From positions 992,001 through 1,056,000 of the forward strand of contig NZ_ARVX01000001.1 in the NCBI RefSeq assembly GCF_000384375.1: a DNA stretch of 64,000 nucleotides, in the 5' to 3' direction. The DNA is from Methylotenera versatilis 79 (GTDB taxonomy: Bacteria > Pseudomonadota > Gammaproteobacteria > Burkholderiales > Methylophilaceae). The translations under genes and the position numbers were made by a program. The notes below the pieces were generated by a model. The model was not told where the DNA came from and made no database searches. It saw only the letters and a list, made by a program, of their open reading frames with translations. Each line of letters starts with the position of its first letter. The first letter of the stretch is position 1. Shown piece after piece: positions 1-9,005 of the stretch.

Positions 1-57
1 TTGTACATCTTAGATTTTTTATGCATTTTATAATTGCATTTTTACTGCTTATTATTG

Positions 58-92
58 GTTAAGTATTTAAATAAACTCACTTTAAACTTAAC
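58..92. terminator. inverted repeat, possible terminator of an off-window gene
   Basis: GTTAAGT (58-64) pairs with ACTTAAC (86-92) across an AT-rich loop, followed by a T-rich stretch. It could end a gene lying left of the window. The 16 bases AATAAACTCACTTTAA at 70-85 recur at 2530-2545 over the end of another gene, so this may instead be a gene-end remnant. Weak. Confidence 0.25.
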
Positions 93-150
93 TATACTTT
101 AATGTTAATTAGCATACTCGCATAGTGTTAACCATCATTGTATGAAATAA

Positions 151-171
151 TTTGGAATTGATAATTCCAAA
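151..171. promoter_or_regulatory. perfect 9-bp dyad upstream of the LysR gene
   Basis: TTTGGAATT (151-159) and AATTCCAAA (163-171) form a perfect inverted repeat with a 3-base centre, ending 18 bases before the ATG at 190. LysR-type regulators bind dyads of this type and repress their own genes, so an autoregulatory operator is the natural reading. The link to this regulator is inferred from position only. Confidence 0.5.
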
Positions 172-189
172 TTGTAGATTAATGGCAAT

Positions 190-1092
190 ATGCAAAATCA
201 ATTAGAAATGCTACGTATCTTTAAAGTAGTAGCAGAATCGGCAAATTTTAGAGAAGCTTCTGTTCGTTTGGCCATTTCGCCGCAATCTGTCACGCGCGCC
301 ATTAAAGAGCTTGAAGAGTTGTTAGGCGAACCACTGTTTTATAGAAGTACGCGCAACACAACGATTACCGAATTCGGTAAACAAATGGCGCTTAAAAGTG
401 AAGGCGTGATTGAGCAAGTGGATGCCTTGTTCGAGTCTAAAAAAAGTCTCAATCCACAGGCAGTAGAGGGCTTGGTTAAAATTACCATGCCCAATTCATT
501 TGGCCAACAATACTTGCTGCCAGCCTTAACTGACTTTTTAAAAAGTCACCCAGGTATTCAGTTTGATTTAAGATTTTCTAACCTGATTGATAATGTCGTT
601 GCCGATCAGATGGATATTGGCGTACGTGTCGGTTTTTTTAGTAATAATAGAAACGTTGCAAGGCGCGTAAACGAATTGAAGTTTTATATTGTAGGCACTC
701 CAGAACTCATTGCAAAAACCGGCGTGCCACAAAAAATAGAGGCGCTTTTTCAAATGCCTTATACAGGGTTAATTGATCAAAATACTGGCAGAATGTGGCC
801 ATGGAATTTTGCAGATGCGCCCGATTTCGTTCCAATTTCGCCTGCATTTATTACAGATGATCCTAATGCTGAGTTAGATGCGGTGTTAGCTGGTATTGGT
901 TATGGGCAAATCGCTGATTTCCTGTGCGCAAAGTATCTTCACAGTGGCGAATTGGTATCGGTATTGCAAGACCAGTCGCCTACGCCGTGGGGCATTTATG
1001 TGTATCGGCCACAACGCGGCCCGGTGGCCGAGCGCGTGAGAGTTGTGTTTGATTATTTAGTTAATGTGTTGAGTGATGTCAAATTATTTTAG
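190..1092 (+). CDS. LysR-family transcriptional regulator
   Basis: A 300-residue protein of normal LysR length. Residues 1-60 are the winged helix-turn-helix (segment RLAISPQSVTRAIKELEELLG). Residues about 90-295 are the LysR substrate-binding domain of the DsdA/AaeR-like subgroup, with the usual ITMPNSFG... and AGIGYGQI segments. The inducer cannot be read from sequence. The gene lies 93 bp before a Bcr/CflA-type exporter on the same strand, so it may regulate that pump. A perfect dyad at 151-171 precedes it and is a likely autoregulatory site. The ATG at 190 gives a full-length HTH. Confidence 0.88.
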   Translation: MQNQLEMLRIFKVVAESANFREASVRLAISPQSVTRAIKELEELLGEPLFYRSTRNTTITEFGKQMALKSEGVIEQVDALFESKKSLNPQAVEGLVKITMPNSFGQQYLLPALTDFLKSHPGIQFDLRFSNLIDNVVADQMDIGVRVGFFSNNRNVARRVNELKFYIVGTPELIAKTGVPQKIEALFQMPYTGLIDQNTGRMWPWNFADAPDFVPISPAFITDDPNAELDAVLAGIGYGQIADFLCAKYLHSGELVSVLQDQSPTPWGIYVYRPQRGPVAERVRVVFDYLVNVLSDVKLF

Positions 1093-1185
1093 TATGATGT
1101 GGCGACTAGAGATTGAATTTGTATTGATTTAAACTGACTTAACCAAAATATTCAATAAACTAATTTAACTAGCAACAATAAAACT

Positions 1186-2445
1186 ATGCAAACCAATTCT
1201 ACAGTTAATCCAAATCCTACTAGCACCATATTAGCCTTAATGCTGGCTGGTTTGGCAATGCTAGGCCCATTTTCTATAGACACTTATTTGCCTGCGTTTC
1301 CTGCAATCGAAGCATCGCTTGGCGCAAGTTTAATAGAAGTGCAGCAAACACTAACAGCGTATATGTTTTCGTTCGCGATTATGATTTTGTGGCACGGTTC
1401 TCTTTCAGATGCATTTGGTCGCCGTAATATCATTTTGATGTCGTTGGCGGTATTTGGCGTGGCTACATTGGGTTGCGCGGCATCGCACACGGTGGAATAT
1501 TTGTGGGCATTCAGAATGTTGCAAGGTTTGTCAGCGGGTGCTGGTGTGGTGGTTGGTCGCGCGATCATTCGTGACCTTTATTCTGATGTGCCGGCCGCGC
1601 GATTGTTGTCGCTAGTGACGATGATATTTTCTATTGCACCTGCGATTGCACCTATTTTCGGTGGCTGGATAGTCAAGCATTACGAATGGAGGACGATTTT
1701 TCTGGCGCTGTTTGTTTATACCGCGTTGTTGCTGTGGTACTGCTACAAAAAATTGCCAGAATCATTACCGATAGAAAAACGCACGCCATTTAACCCACAA
1801 TTTTTGGCTGCCAGTTACAAACAAGTATTTATATCACCGATATTTCAACTAAAAGCTGGCGCAATCGCATTCAATTTTGCAGGTTTGTTTTTATATGTAG
1901 CCGCCGCGCCAGTGTTTATTACCAAGCATTTGGGTCTAGGGCCAGATCAATTCGCTTGGCAGTTTATTCCAGCGGTTGGCGGCATCTTTTTAGGCGCGCT
2001 CACGGCTAATCGGCTGGCTGGTAAATTATCGGTCGGCAAAATCATGTTGATTGGTTATGTGCTGTTAATCGGCGCATCGGCAGGCAATGTGCTGTATCAC
2101 TCATTTTATCCACCGGCCATTCCTTGGTCAGTGATTCCACTGTTTTTTTATACTTTGGGCATGTCTTTGGTTGCGCCAACGCTCACCTTATTGGTGATGG
2201 ATTTATTTCCGCAGATTCGCGGCACAGTGGCTTCTTGCCAATCATTTACGCAAACCATGTTGGGCGCGGCAGTTGCTGGCTTAATCGCGCCGCTTTTGTT
2301 ACATTCAGTATTGTGGCTGGCGCTTGGGCAATTTGCCTTTGCAACTATCGGGCTATGTTTGTGGTTAGGCGGGCGACATTATCACTATGTGCACTTGGTT
2401 TCTCAACCTCAGAAGCGTATTAATGCGTGGGAAACGATAGATTAA
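1186..2445 (+). CDS. Bcr/CflA family multidrug MFS exporter
   Basis: A 419-residue major-facilitator protein with about 12 membrane helices. The N-terminal GPFSIDTYLPAFPAI segment is characteristic of the Bcr/CflA (bicyclomycin/chloramphenicol) drug:proton antiporters, and LSDAFGRRNI is the loop 2-3 motif A. It probably exports toxic compounds across the inner membrane; the substrate is unknown. It follows a LysR regulator on the same strand and is followed by a hairpin at 2463-2496. Length and both ends look complete. Confidence 0.88.
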   Translation: MQTNSTVNPNPTSTILALMLAGLAMLGPFSIDTYLPAFPAIEASLGASLIEVQQTLTAYMFSFAIMILWHGSLSDAFGRRNIILMSLAVFGVATLGCAASHTVEYLWAFRMLQGLSAGAGVVVGRAIIRDLYSDVPAARLLSLVTMIFSIAPAIAPIFGGWIVKHYEWRTIFLALFVYTALLLWYCYKKLPESLPIEKRTPFNPQFLAASYKQVFISPIFQLKAGAIAFNFAGLFLYVAAAPVFITKHLGLGPDQFAWQFIPAVGGIFLGALTANRLAGKLSVGKIMLIGYVLLIGASAGNVLYHSFYPPAIPWSVIPLFFYTLGMSLVAPTLTLLVMDLFPQIRGTVASCQSFTQTMLGAAVAGLIAPLLLHSVLWLALGQFAFATIGLCLWLGGRHYHYVHLVSQPQKRINAWETID

Positions 2446-2462
2446 AACAGTACAAAAATAGC

Positions 2463-2496
2463 GCGTGTTAATTTAAGACTTACTTAATAAACACGC
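2463..2496. terminator. hairpin between convergent genes
   Basis: GCGTGTT (2463-2469) pairs with AACACGC (2490-2496), and an inner TTAAG/CTTAA pairing extends the stem. It lies between the exporter ending at 2445 and the minus-strand gene ending at 2537, so it may stop transcription from either side. No strong U-run follows. Confidence 0.45.
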
Positions 2497-2536
2497 TTAA
2501 TTAAATGTGCGTTTTAAGAAGGCTAAGCTAATAAAC

Positions 2537-2980
2537 TCACTTTAACTTAACCCAATAAATCGGTCGATTTTTCTCTTGATTTAATAGCAACATGTCACGC
2601 CGCGCTAATGCAGTTAACGCTTCATCTACCGAAATATTGTTTTTTTCGGCATCTGTTTTTGCAATTGGTTGTGCATATTTTAACCAAGCGGGGTTTTGAC
2701 CATAGCCGTTATCGCGCATACAGCTAACGACCACGTTGGCTTTATTGCCCTGAATTTCCAGTTGCTGGAAGGCCACCACGGCTTTTTTATCGGCAACGCT
2801 ATTTTCAGAAATGCCAGCGCATCTATCGCTAATCAGCATCAATGTTTTTTGCTCTGCGCTTAATGGCGGCGGCGTAGCGCTGTTTTGATTCAACAAAAAG
2901 CCAATGCCAATGACTAGTAAAATCACCAATGTAACTAGAATTTTCAAATGTCTGCGTATCATGCGATTTACTTGACCCAA
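2537..2980 (-). CDS. hypothetical membrane-anchored periplasmic protein
   Basis: A 147-residue protein with a basic N-terminus and one hydrophobic helix (about residues 11-29) acting as a signal anchor. The rest is a soluble region with two cysteines (RCAG and SCMRD) that could form a disulfide. I do not recognise the family. A second ATG seven codons in (about 2962) leaves MIRRH before the helix and is an equally plausible start. It stands alone between convergent and divergent neighbours. Confidence 0.6.
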   Translation of the reverse strand: MGQVNRMIRRHLKILVTLVILLVIGIGFLLNQNSATPPPLSAEQKTLMLISDRCAGISENSVADKKAVVAFQQLEIQGNKANVVVSCMRDNGYGQNPAWLKYAQPIAKTDAEKNNISVDEALTALARRDMLLLNQEKNRPIYWVKLK

Positions 2981-3259
2981 TATTCCATTGAAAATATATG
3001 CAATGACCTGAACCTATAAACCTTTAATTCGAAAATCTAGAATTCACAAATTAAAGTGCAACAGGATTGCTTAGTTTATGCTGTCTGATGCAATTGGACA
3101 ATGTGTGTTTTTTGCACTGGGACGTAACTTTTACGACCATCCATGATGGAGATTAGATTTAAATTTTTCAATTGATTTTGTGTAGGCGTATGATTAATAA
3201 GCGTAAGTGATAATAAGCATAATCAAACAGGATAAATTTTCAAAGTTTTGGAATGACAA

Positions 3260-4201
3260 ATGACCGATGTAACCGTGAGTAATAATCCAGCAAGTGATGT
3301 TTATAAGACTTTATTAGAATCTACCAAAGCGATACCGTGGAAATTAGATTGGGCCACGATGACTTTTGCTTACATTGGCCCGCAGATTGAAAATCTGCTT
3401 GGTTGGTCGCAATCCAGTTGGGCGACATCGCAAGATTGGGTGGATAGAATGCACCCTGAGGATCAGGCATGGGTGGCGAACTATTGCATTTCAAAGTCTC
3501 AGGAGGGCGTCGATCATGAGGCCGATTATCGCGCGCTAACCAAAGAGGGGCGTTATGTGTGGATCCGCGATGTGGTGCATGTGATTCGCAATCCAAATGG
3601 CGAAGTTGAATCGCTGGTCGGCTTTATGTTTGATATTAGCGAACGCAAAGAAACCGAAGAAAAATTAATCACTTTACAGAAAAAACTGGAAGAATTTTCC
3701 TTTAAAGATGGCTTAACTGGTGTGGCGAACCGCCGCATGTTCGATTCGATACTGGAGGTGGAATGGTTGAACGCGCGCCGCAACAGCCAGCCGCTTTCAA
3801 TTATCATGTTGGATATCGATTATTTTAAGCAATATAACGATCATTACGGGCATATTCAAGGTGACGATTGTTTAAAGCGTGTGGCACAAGTTTTAAATAG
3901 TGCGGCCACACGCTCGCGCGATTTTTGTGCGCGTTTTGGTGGCGAAGAATTTGTGATTGTATTGCCAGAAACCGATGAAATCGCCGCTAAAAAGGTTGCA
4001 GAACGTTGTCATCAGTTGATTTTTAAAGAACAAATCTTGCACGCAAAATCAGAAATCAGTCAGATATTAACCATTAGTATCGGCGTTGGCACACTGATTC
4101 CAGAATCAGAAGAAAGTGCGCTGGCTTTTATCCATGAAGTCGATAGACGGCTTTATCAGGCAAAACAATCCGGCCGAAACCGCATCATTTGCAGCCATTA
4201 A
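3260..4201 (+). CDS. PAS-GGDEF diguanylate cyclase
   Basis: A 313-residue cytoplasmic protein. Residues about 20-130 form a PAS fold of the PAS_3 type (GWSQSSW... DRMHPEDQ...), and residues about 145-310 a GGDEF domain with the intact catalytic loop GGEEF. An RSRD sequence sits exactly five residues before GGEEF, which is the RxxD inhibitory site for product feedback. It is therefore expected to make cyclic-di-GMP in response to a signal sensed by PAS. No transmembrane segment and no EAL domain. It appears monocistronic, with a 279-bp upstream spacer. Confidence 0.92.
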   Translation: MTDVTVSNNPASDVYKTLLESTKAIPWKLDWATMTFAYIGPQIENLLGWSQSSWATSQDWVDRMHPEDQAWVANYCISKSQEGVDHEADYRALTKEGRYVWIRDVVHVIRNPNGEVESLVGFMFDISERKETEEKLITLQKKLEEFSFKDGLTGVANRRMFDSILEVEWLNARRNSQPLSIIMLDIDYFKQYNDHYGHIQGDDCLKRVAQVLNSAATRSRDFCARFGGEEFVIVLPETDEIAAKKVAERCHQLIFKEQILHAKSEISQILTISIGVGTLIPESEESALAFIHEVDRRLYQAKQSGRNRIICSH

Positions 4202-4236
4202 TCTCTGCTGTTATTAATGGCTGTTTAAACATATTA

Positions 4237-4746
4237 TTAGTTATGACCAATTCTTAAAAAATCTGGCTTCCCAAGCTCAACGCCGTTATGGCGCAGAATG
4301 TTGTAGGCGGTGACGACGTGAAAATACACGTTTGGCATCACCCATTTCAACAGATAATCTTGACCAGTAAATTTAAGCTCTGCCTTGCGCACGGTGAGAG
4401 TAATTTTACGTGTTTCAGCATCGGTTAACTGCTCGCTTTTAATGGATTCTAAAAAAGTCAAGGTTTTTGCAATACGTGCTTGCAACTGCTCAAACGTGGT
4501 TTCATCATCTTCATATTTCGGAATTTCTATGCCCGCCAAACGCGCGGCTGCACCTTTGCTCATATCTGTGGCGATTTGAACTTGACGTATTAACGGATAC
4601 ATATCTGCAAAAAGTTGTGCATTTAATAGGTCTGCATGCTCGATTTTTTTAGCATCAGCATATTCCTCACCTTTTTTTAGAATGTAACTTAAGTTTTTTA
4701 AACTGCGGCTAAGTGGCGAGATAGTGGCGTCAAACATTAATAACAT
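4237..4746 (-). CDS. DUF1993 family protein
   Basis: About 169 residues, helical, with the DUF1993 pattern (phenylalanine and leucine-rich N-terminus, a DMYPLIRQVQ segment, YFHVVTAYNILRHNG near the end). These are DinB-like four-helix proteins of unknown role, often stress linked. The open frame extends to 4776, but the ATG at 4746 is preceded by AAGG at a proper distance and matches the usual start of the family, so I prefer it. It is convergent with the cyclase gene. Confidence 0.78.
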   Translation of the reverse strand: MLLMFDATISPLSRSLKNLSYILKKGEEYADAKKIEHADLLNAQLFADMYPLIRQVQIATDMSKGAAARLAGIEIPKYEDDETTFEQLQARIAKTLTFLESIKSEQLTDAETRKITLTVRKAELKFTGQDYLLKWVMPNVYFHVVTAYNILRHNGVELGKPDFLRIGHN

Positions 4747-4924
4747 GGTGAAATCCTTATTATGGTCTTGATACAAATTGTGACTATTTTAGTCTTGAAT
4801 ATTGGTTAAGGTCGAATCATTCGACATTAAACCGTTTTGCCATAAATATCTATTAAACTATTAACTGTAATCAATGCTCAGATTTTTTATTACAGACAAC
4901 TACACTTAATAAATTGGAATTTTC

Positions 4925-5989
4925 TTGCAATCTCTTCATGAATTATTAATACAGCGCACGCCAAAAATTGGCGTAACTCAACTATTGTTCAGTATTAACG
5001 TGCTGGTTTTTGTTGCCATGCTATTTGGCGGCGCTGGTTTTTGGCATTCGCCTAACGGCATACAATTAAATTGGGGCGCAAATTTTGGCCCGGCAACGCA
5101 AGATGGTGAATGGTGGCGTTTAGGTACGGCCATGTTTTTACACTTTGGCGCCGTGCATTTGGCGTTAAATAGTTTTGCGCTGTGGGACGCTGGCCAGTTG
5201 GTCGAACGCATGTATGGCCATTGGCGATTCCTGTGTATTTATTTGGTGAGTGGATTATGCGGTAATTTGGTTTCGCTAGTTGTGCAAGGCAATTCTGCGG
5301 TTTCTGGTGGCGCATCCGGTGCGATTTTTGGTATTTACGGCGCTGCTTTTATCTTTTTATGGCGCGAGCGCGCGGCTATTTCTAAGCATGAATTCCGGTG
5401 GTTATTTGGCGGCGGATTAGCTTTCTCAGCGCTGACCATCGTGCTGGGTTTTATTATTCCTGGTATTGATAATGCCGCGCATATTGGTGGTTTTGTAACA
5501 GGCATATTGGCCAGCATTGTTTTATCACAAACCATTACTGCGCGCATGATGCCGATTAAATTTAGTGCGGCTGCTGTTTTGATGATGGTTTTTGCGACTG
5601 TTGTGCTGATTAAGCTGATTCCAGCGCCCAAATATCGTTGGAGCGATGAGCTATTAATACGCAGCCAAATCAATGAGTTTTTATCTCAAGATCAAGCAAT
5701 CAATCGTTCTTGGCTGGAGATCATGCATGAAGGTAAACAAGGTAAATCAAGCTTTGACGCGCTGGCAGGCAAAATTGACAATTCAATTAGCGAGCCTTAT
5801 GAAGAAAGTTTTGAGCGGCTATCCAAACTACCGCAAGACCCAGCTTTGCCTTCTGCTGCGCAGTTAGAAGGCTTATTACGCTACACTGAAAAACGCAGTG
5901 AAGAGTCTAAAGCAATGGCTGATAGGTTAAGAGAACAACCTTTCAGCGGTCAAACCATCATGAATCAGAGACAGCCAAATTCAAACTAG
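4925..5989 (+). CDS. rhomboid family intramembrane serine protease
   Basis: A 354-residue protein with six or seven membrane helices. The rhomboid catalytic pair is visible: serine in GGASGAIFG (GxSG motif) and histidine in NAAHIGGFVTG. The HFGAVHLALNSFALW loop and the YGHWRF segment are also typical. It would cleave single-span membrane proteins within the inner membrane. A hydrophilic C-terminal tail of about 120 residues follows the last helix and is longer than in minimal rhomboids. The frame starts at a TTG (4925), as no ATG lies upstream of the first helix, so the exact start is uncertain. Confidence 0.85.
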   Translation: MQSLHELLIQRTPKIGVTQLLFSINVLVFVAMLFGGAGFWHSPNGIQLNWGANFGPATQDGEWWRLGTAMFLHFGAVHLALNSFALWDAGQLVERMYGHWRFLCIYLVSGLCGNLVSLVVQGNSAVSGGASGAIFGIYGAAFIFLWRERAAISKHEFRWLFGGGLAFSALTIVLGFIIPGIDNAAHIGGFVTGILASIVLSQTITARMMPIKFSAAAVLMMVFATVVLIKLIPAPKYRWSDELLIRSQINEFLSQDQAINRSWLEIMHEGKQGKSSFDALAGKIDNSISEPYEESFERLSKLPQDPALPSAAQLEGLLRYTEKRSEESKAMADRLREQPFSGQTIMNQRQPNSN

Positions 5990-6090
5990 GGCTATCTGTT
6001 TAAATTTGGGTGTAAATAGTTAACTAAATAATTGCCCTATATTTTTCTATCAGCCTATGATGAAGCCATTATTCATTTAGGAGAATCATC

Positions 6091-6207
6091 ATGGCTAAAG
6101 GTCAAATCAAAAGTAATAAAGAAACGAAAAAACCTAAAAAAAGCAAAGAAGTCGTCGTGCCAGTGCATTCGATTATTCCAATGAAGCCCAGTCCAGCCAA
6201 AAAATAA
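6091..6207 (+). CDS. small basic lysine-rich protein (38 aa)
   Basis: A 38-codon reading frame starting MAKGQIKSNKETKKPKKSKE and ending PMKPSPAKK. A good ribosome site (TTAGGAGAATC) precedes the ATG. It is strongly basic with a Lys/Pro tail. I recall similar short MAKGQ-type proteins in other beta-proteobacteria, annotated as hypothetical; this is from memory and should be checked by alignment. Function unknown; nucleic-acid binding would fit its charge but is only a guess. Confidence 0.7.
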   Translation: MAKGQIKSNKETKKPKKSKEVVVPVHSIIPMKPSPAKK

Positions 6208-6292
6208 TGCATTATCACAGACTTTTATAGCCTGTATTTTTTTACTGAAAATCTTTCTCCGACCGTAATATTCAACAGAATTGATTGTGAGG

Positions 6293-6529
6293 CTAATGCG
6301 CTTCCACAAACACATTTAGCAATTTATTCACCATCGGCGCGATGATTAAAATGGCAATAAATACAATCGGCCAAGCAGTGGTAAATGCACCCATCCACTG
6401 TGGTATAAAAGGCGTATTGGGTTTGGCATGCATGAACATGATAATGCCGGACACAATTAACGCTGTGTTTGCAGACATAATCAACGCAAATAATATTGTG
6501 CGATAACGGTAAGCGATTTTATTTGCCAT
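6293..6529 (-). CDS. DUF2798 family two-helix membrane protein
   Basis: A 78-residue protein with two hydrophobic helices (about residues 9-31 and 47-70), fitting DUF2798 by the FALIMSANTALIVSG and AWPIVFIAILIIAPMVNKL pattern. Role unknown. Its start overlaps the end of the alpha/beta hydrolase gene by 11 bp, so the two are translationally coupled in the SDR-hydrolase operon under the TetR regulator at 8292. Confidence 0.8.
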   Translation of the reverse strand: MANKIAYRYRTILFALIMSANTALIVSGIIMFMHAKPNTPFIPQWMGAFTTAWPIVFIAILIIAPMVNKLLNVFVEAH

Positions 6530-7406
6530 GAGTTTTTATCTCATGTGTTTGAAAAGATAATACAAGCTCAACCAGTTTGTGCGGATTATCGACAAAGGCA
6601 AAATGTCCAGTATTGGCTACGGTGCTTATCGCTACACCACCTAGTTCTTTTGCGGTGCGCTTGCGTTCATCTAATGTTGACCAATCATGTTCGCCATATA
6701 TGAGTGTGACAGGCGCTTTTACCGCAGCATACTTAGACCTAGCCTTGCTCCATGAACGCCAGTTGGCGAAGACCTTGCGCTCTACATAACGGTAGCCTTT
6801 GCGATACCCGACGCGATTAAATTCAGTGAGTAATTGATTAGGCATCCAGCGCTTCATGCGCAATCCACCACGCATGATAAGACCCAGCAGTGGCTTATTT
6901 TCCATAACCGCAAAAACTGCTCCAAGAACTGGGATGGCAAACTGACCAAGGATGAAGTTAGCAATGAAATTGCCACGACGCACACCATCAGCATAGCGTG
7001 TGTCGTAGTCATAAGTATTGGATGAAACTACGGCTTTGATACGTTCAGGCAATGCACTGGCTACGGTCAGTGCTAAAACCGCACCAATTGACTCGCCTAC
7101 TAGAGTCACCTCCCTCAAATCAAGCTTCTCTATAAAAGCAATGACTGCACTGCGGAAGTACGGTTCATCGTAGTTGGCCTTGGTGTCAATTGATGAGTAG
7201 CCATGTCCAGGAAGATCAACTGCGTAGACCGTGTAATGCTGCGCAAGCAGTGGGATTGCCTCTTGAAAATAATCCAGCTGCGTGCGAATAGTATGCAGCA
7301 AGACCAAGGGTGAGCCTGTACCCGCTTTTAAAAATCGTAAAGTTCTGCTCTCATCAATTTGAATATTTGATACTTGACCAATTTTGGATAAGTCCTGCAT
7401 TTGCAT
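6519..7406 (-). CDS. alpha/beta hydrolase
   Basis: A 295-residue alpha/beta-fold hydrolase. The oxyanion segment (VLLHTIRTQ), the nucleophile elbow GESIGA (serine), an acid in YGEHDWST and the histidine in NTGHFAFVDNP make a complete triad. It could be an esterase, lipase or haloperoxidase-like enzyme; the substrate cannot be told. It lies 41 bp after the SDR gene and overlaps the DUF2798 gene, so the three probably form one operon. Confidence 0.85.
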   Translation of the reverse strand: MQMQDLSKIGQVSNIQIDESRTLRFLKAGTGSPLVLLHTIRTQLDYFQEAIPLLAQHYTVYAVDLPGHGYSSIDTKANYDEPYFRSAVIAFIEKLDLREVTLVGESIGAVLALTVASALPERIKAVVSSNTYDYDTRYADGVRRGNFIANFILGQFAIPVLGAVFAVMENKPLLGLIMRGGLRMKRWMPNQLLTEFNRVGYRKGYRYVERKVFANWRSWSKARSKYAAVKAPVTLIYGEHDWSTLDERKRTAKELGGVAISTVANTGHFAFVDNPHKLVELVLSFQTHEIKTHGK

Positions 7407-7447
7407 GCCCTCTTATTAAGTTTCTGTCTGTCTTGGCTAAGTAAAAC

Positions 7448-8191
7448 TTACCAAGGTAATGGCTCGCCAGCATGGAAAAATCCGCCGTTAGCACCGTTGC
7501 TATCTAAAGTAGCTAATTGCACGCTAGTTTTGTAGCTATCTGCAACTTCCATCGGTGCATTTTCGCCACCTAATTCTGTTTTTACCCAACCTGGATGCGC
7601 TGAATTCACTTTGATATTGGTGTCTTTTAATTCATGTGCCAGATGTACAGTGTATACGTTAAGCGCGGTTTTAGAGGCGTTGTAAGCAAATGCTTTGGCA
7701 GGGTCGATCGGTGAATTGGGCATGCTGTGTAAAGTGAGCGATCCCAAAATACTAGAAAGATTAACGATGCGTCCAGCAGCTGATTTTTTAACGAGTGGTA
7801 ATAGTTTTTGCGTTAATTCAATCACCGCGAATAGGTTGCTGTGAAAAGTTTGCTGCAAAATTTCGCTGCTAACGGTGCTGCTATTATTGCTACCCATTAA
7901 TTGCTCTTGATTGATGCCTGCATTGTTCACCAAAATGTCTAATTTACCGTAATGCTTATTCAAATACTCAAATACGCTGTCAGCAGATTGTGCCTGATTA
8001 GCATCGTAATGAACCGCTTCTGCTTTGTAGCCCAATGTTTGTAATTTTTTGGCAGCGGTTTCACCTTTTGTAATATCGCGCGCGCCGATAACGACTGTTA
8101 TACCTAATGCGCCCAAACCCTTGGCTGTTTCAAATCCAATACCGCGATTTGCGCCTGAGATAAAAGCTATTTTTTCTGATGATGTTGACAT
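7448..8191 (-). CDS. SDR-family NAD(P)-dependent oxidoreductase
   Basis: A 247-residue classical short-chain dehydrogenase. The cofactor motif GANRGIGFE, NNAG and the catalytic YNASK are present, with serine in LSSILG. ARD after strand 2 suggests NADP(H). It reduces or oxidises a carbonyl/alcohol; it resembles carbonyl reductases that detoxify aldehydes. First gene of a three-gene minus-strand operon divergent from a TetR regulator; one of the two shared palindromes lies 18-31 bp before its start codon. Confidence 0.9.
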   Translation of the reverse strand: MSTSSEKIAFISGANRGIGFETAKGLGALGITVVIGARDITKGETAAKKLQTLGYKAEAVHYDANQAQSADSVFEYLNKHYGKLDILVNNAGINQEQLMGSNNSSTVSSEILQQTFHSNLFAVIELTQKLLPLVKKSAAGRIVNLSSILGSLTLHSMPNSPIDPAKAFAYNASKTALNVYTVHLAHELKDTNIKVNSAHPGWVKTELGGENAPMEVADSYKTSVQLATLDSNGANGGFFHAGEPLPW

Positions 8192-8208
8192 TTTTAATCC
8201 TTATATTT

Positions 8209-8222
8209 ATACCGATTGGTAT
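8209..8222. promoter_or_regulatory. TetR operator candidate 1
   Basis: ATACCGATTGGTAT is a perfect 5-bp dyad with a 4-base centre, 18 bp before the SDR start codon. A second copy lies at 8264-8277. Divergent placement around a TetR gene is the usual arrangement for these repressors. Confidence 0.65.
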
Positions 8223-8263
8223 TTAAATAATAGATGAGATAAAATAATTTGTCAAATAGTTTT

Positions 8264-8277
8264 ATACCTAATGGTAC
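8264..8277. promoter_or_regulatory. TetR operator candidate 2
   Basis: ATACCTAATGGTAC repeats the half-sites of 8209-8222 with one mismatch at the outer base. It sits just before the tetR start (GTG 8292 or ATG 8310), where it would overlap the tetR promoter. Centre-to-centre distance to the first copy is 55 bp, about five helical turns. Confidence 0.6.
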
Positions 8278-8291
8278 AATATTATTAATTA

Positions 8292-8954
8292 GTGAATATT
8301 CATACATATATGCAAACTGAAAAAACCATTACAGAATCTATGAAGCCGCCAGCTAAACCACGCGGTCGCCCATTGGCTTTTAATCAAGATAACGCACTAG
8401 AGGCTGCGATGCTTCTATTTTGGGCGCATGGTTATGAAGGCACTTCTATGGCCGAGTTGACGAATACGCTTGGTATTAACAAGCCGAGTATTTATGCCGC
8501 ATTTGGTAACAAAGAAGAATTATTTCGTAAGGCAATAGCCCGTTATATTGCAGGGCCAGTCGCGTTTGTGACAGAGGTTATAAATGCACCAACAGCATAT
8601 CAAGTGGTAGAGAAGTTTTTAAAACAAGCAGTGGAGTTTTTTAGCGATCAATCTACACCAAATGGCTGTTTGATTGTGCAAGCGGCGCTCACTTGCGGGC
8701 AAGGTTCTAGTGTCATCCAACAAGAATTAGTTGTTTACAGAAAGCGTTTTGAAATGGCATTTGTCGCACGTTTTGAATTGGCTAAAGCGCAAGGTGATTT
8801 GCCGCAAGACGCAGATGCAAATGCGTTGGCTAAATATTTAGCCACCATCCATCAAGGTTTATCGGTACAAGCGACAAGCGGCGCAACAAAACAAGAGTTG
8901 CTGGCAGTGGTGGGAATAGCTTTAAAAAATTGGCAAAAAAATGAGGTTAATTAA
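8292..8954 (+). CDS. TetR/AcrR family transcriptional regulator
   Basis: A 220-residue TetR regulator. The HTH lies at about residues 33-75 (GTSMAELTNTLGINKPSIYAAFG), and the C-terminal ligand domain resembles that of repressors of aldehyde/SDR genes. The cysteine in PNGCLIV is typical of this subgroup. It is divergent from the SDR-hydrolase-DUF2798 operon and is expected to repress both directions through the dyads at 8209-8222 and 8264-8277. The GTG at 8292 gives six extra residues; the ATG at 8310 is the alternative start. Confidence 0.88.
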   Translation: MNIHTYMQTEKTITESMKPPAKPRGRPLAFNQDNALEAAMLLFWAHGYEGTSMAELTNTLGINKPSIYAAFGNKEELFRKAIARYIAGPVAFVTEVINAPTAYQVVEKFLKQAVEFFSDQSTPNGCLIVQAALTCGQGSSVIQQELVVYRKRFEMAFVARFELAKAQGDLPQDADANALAKYLATIHQGLSVQATSGATKQELLAVVGIALKNWQKNEVN

Positions 8955-9005
8955 TCGGTTAACTATTCGACTTAACCATTTAATTAGCCCAATAAATTGT
9001 CAATT

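Noticed and set aside
6073-6315. 80-aa minus-strand frame rich in Phe
   Set aside because: It is antisense to the small basic gene at 6091-6207; the FFAFFRFF segment is just the complement of its lysine codons.
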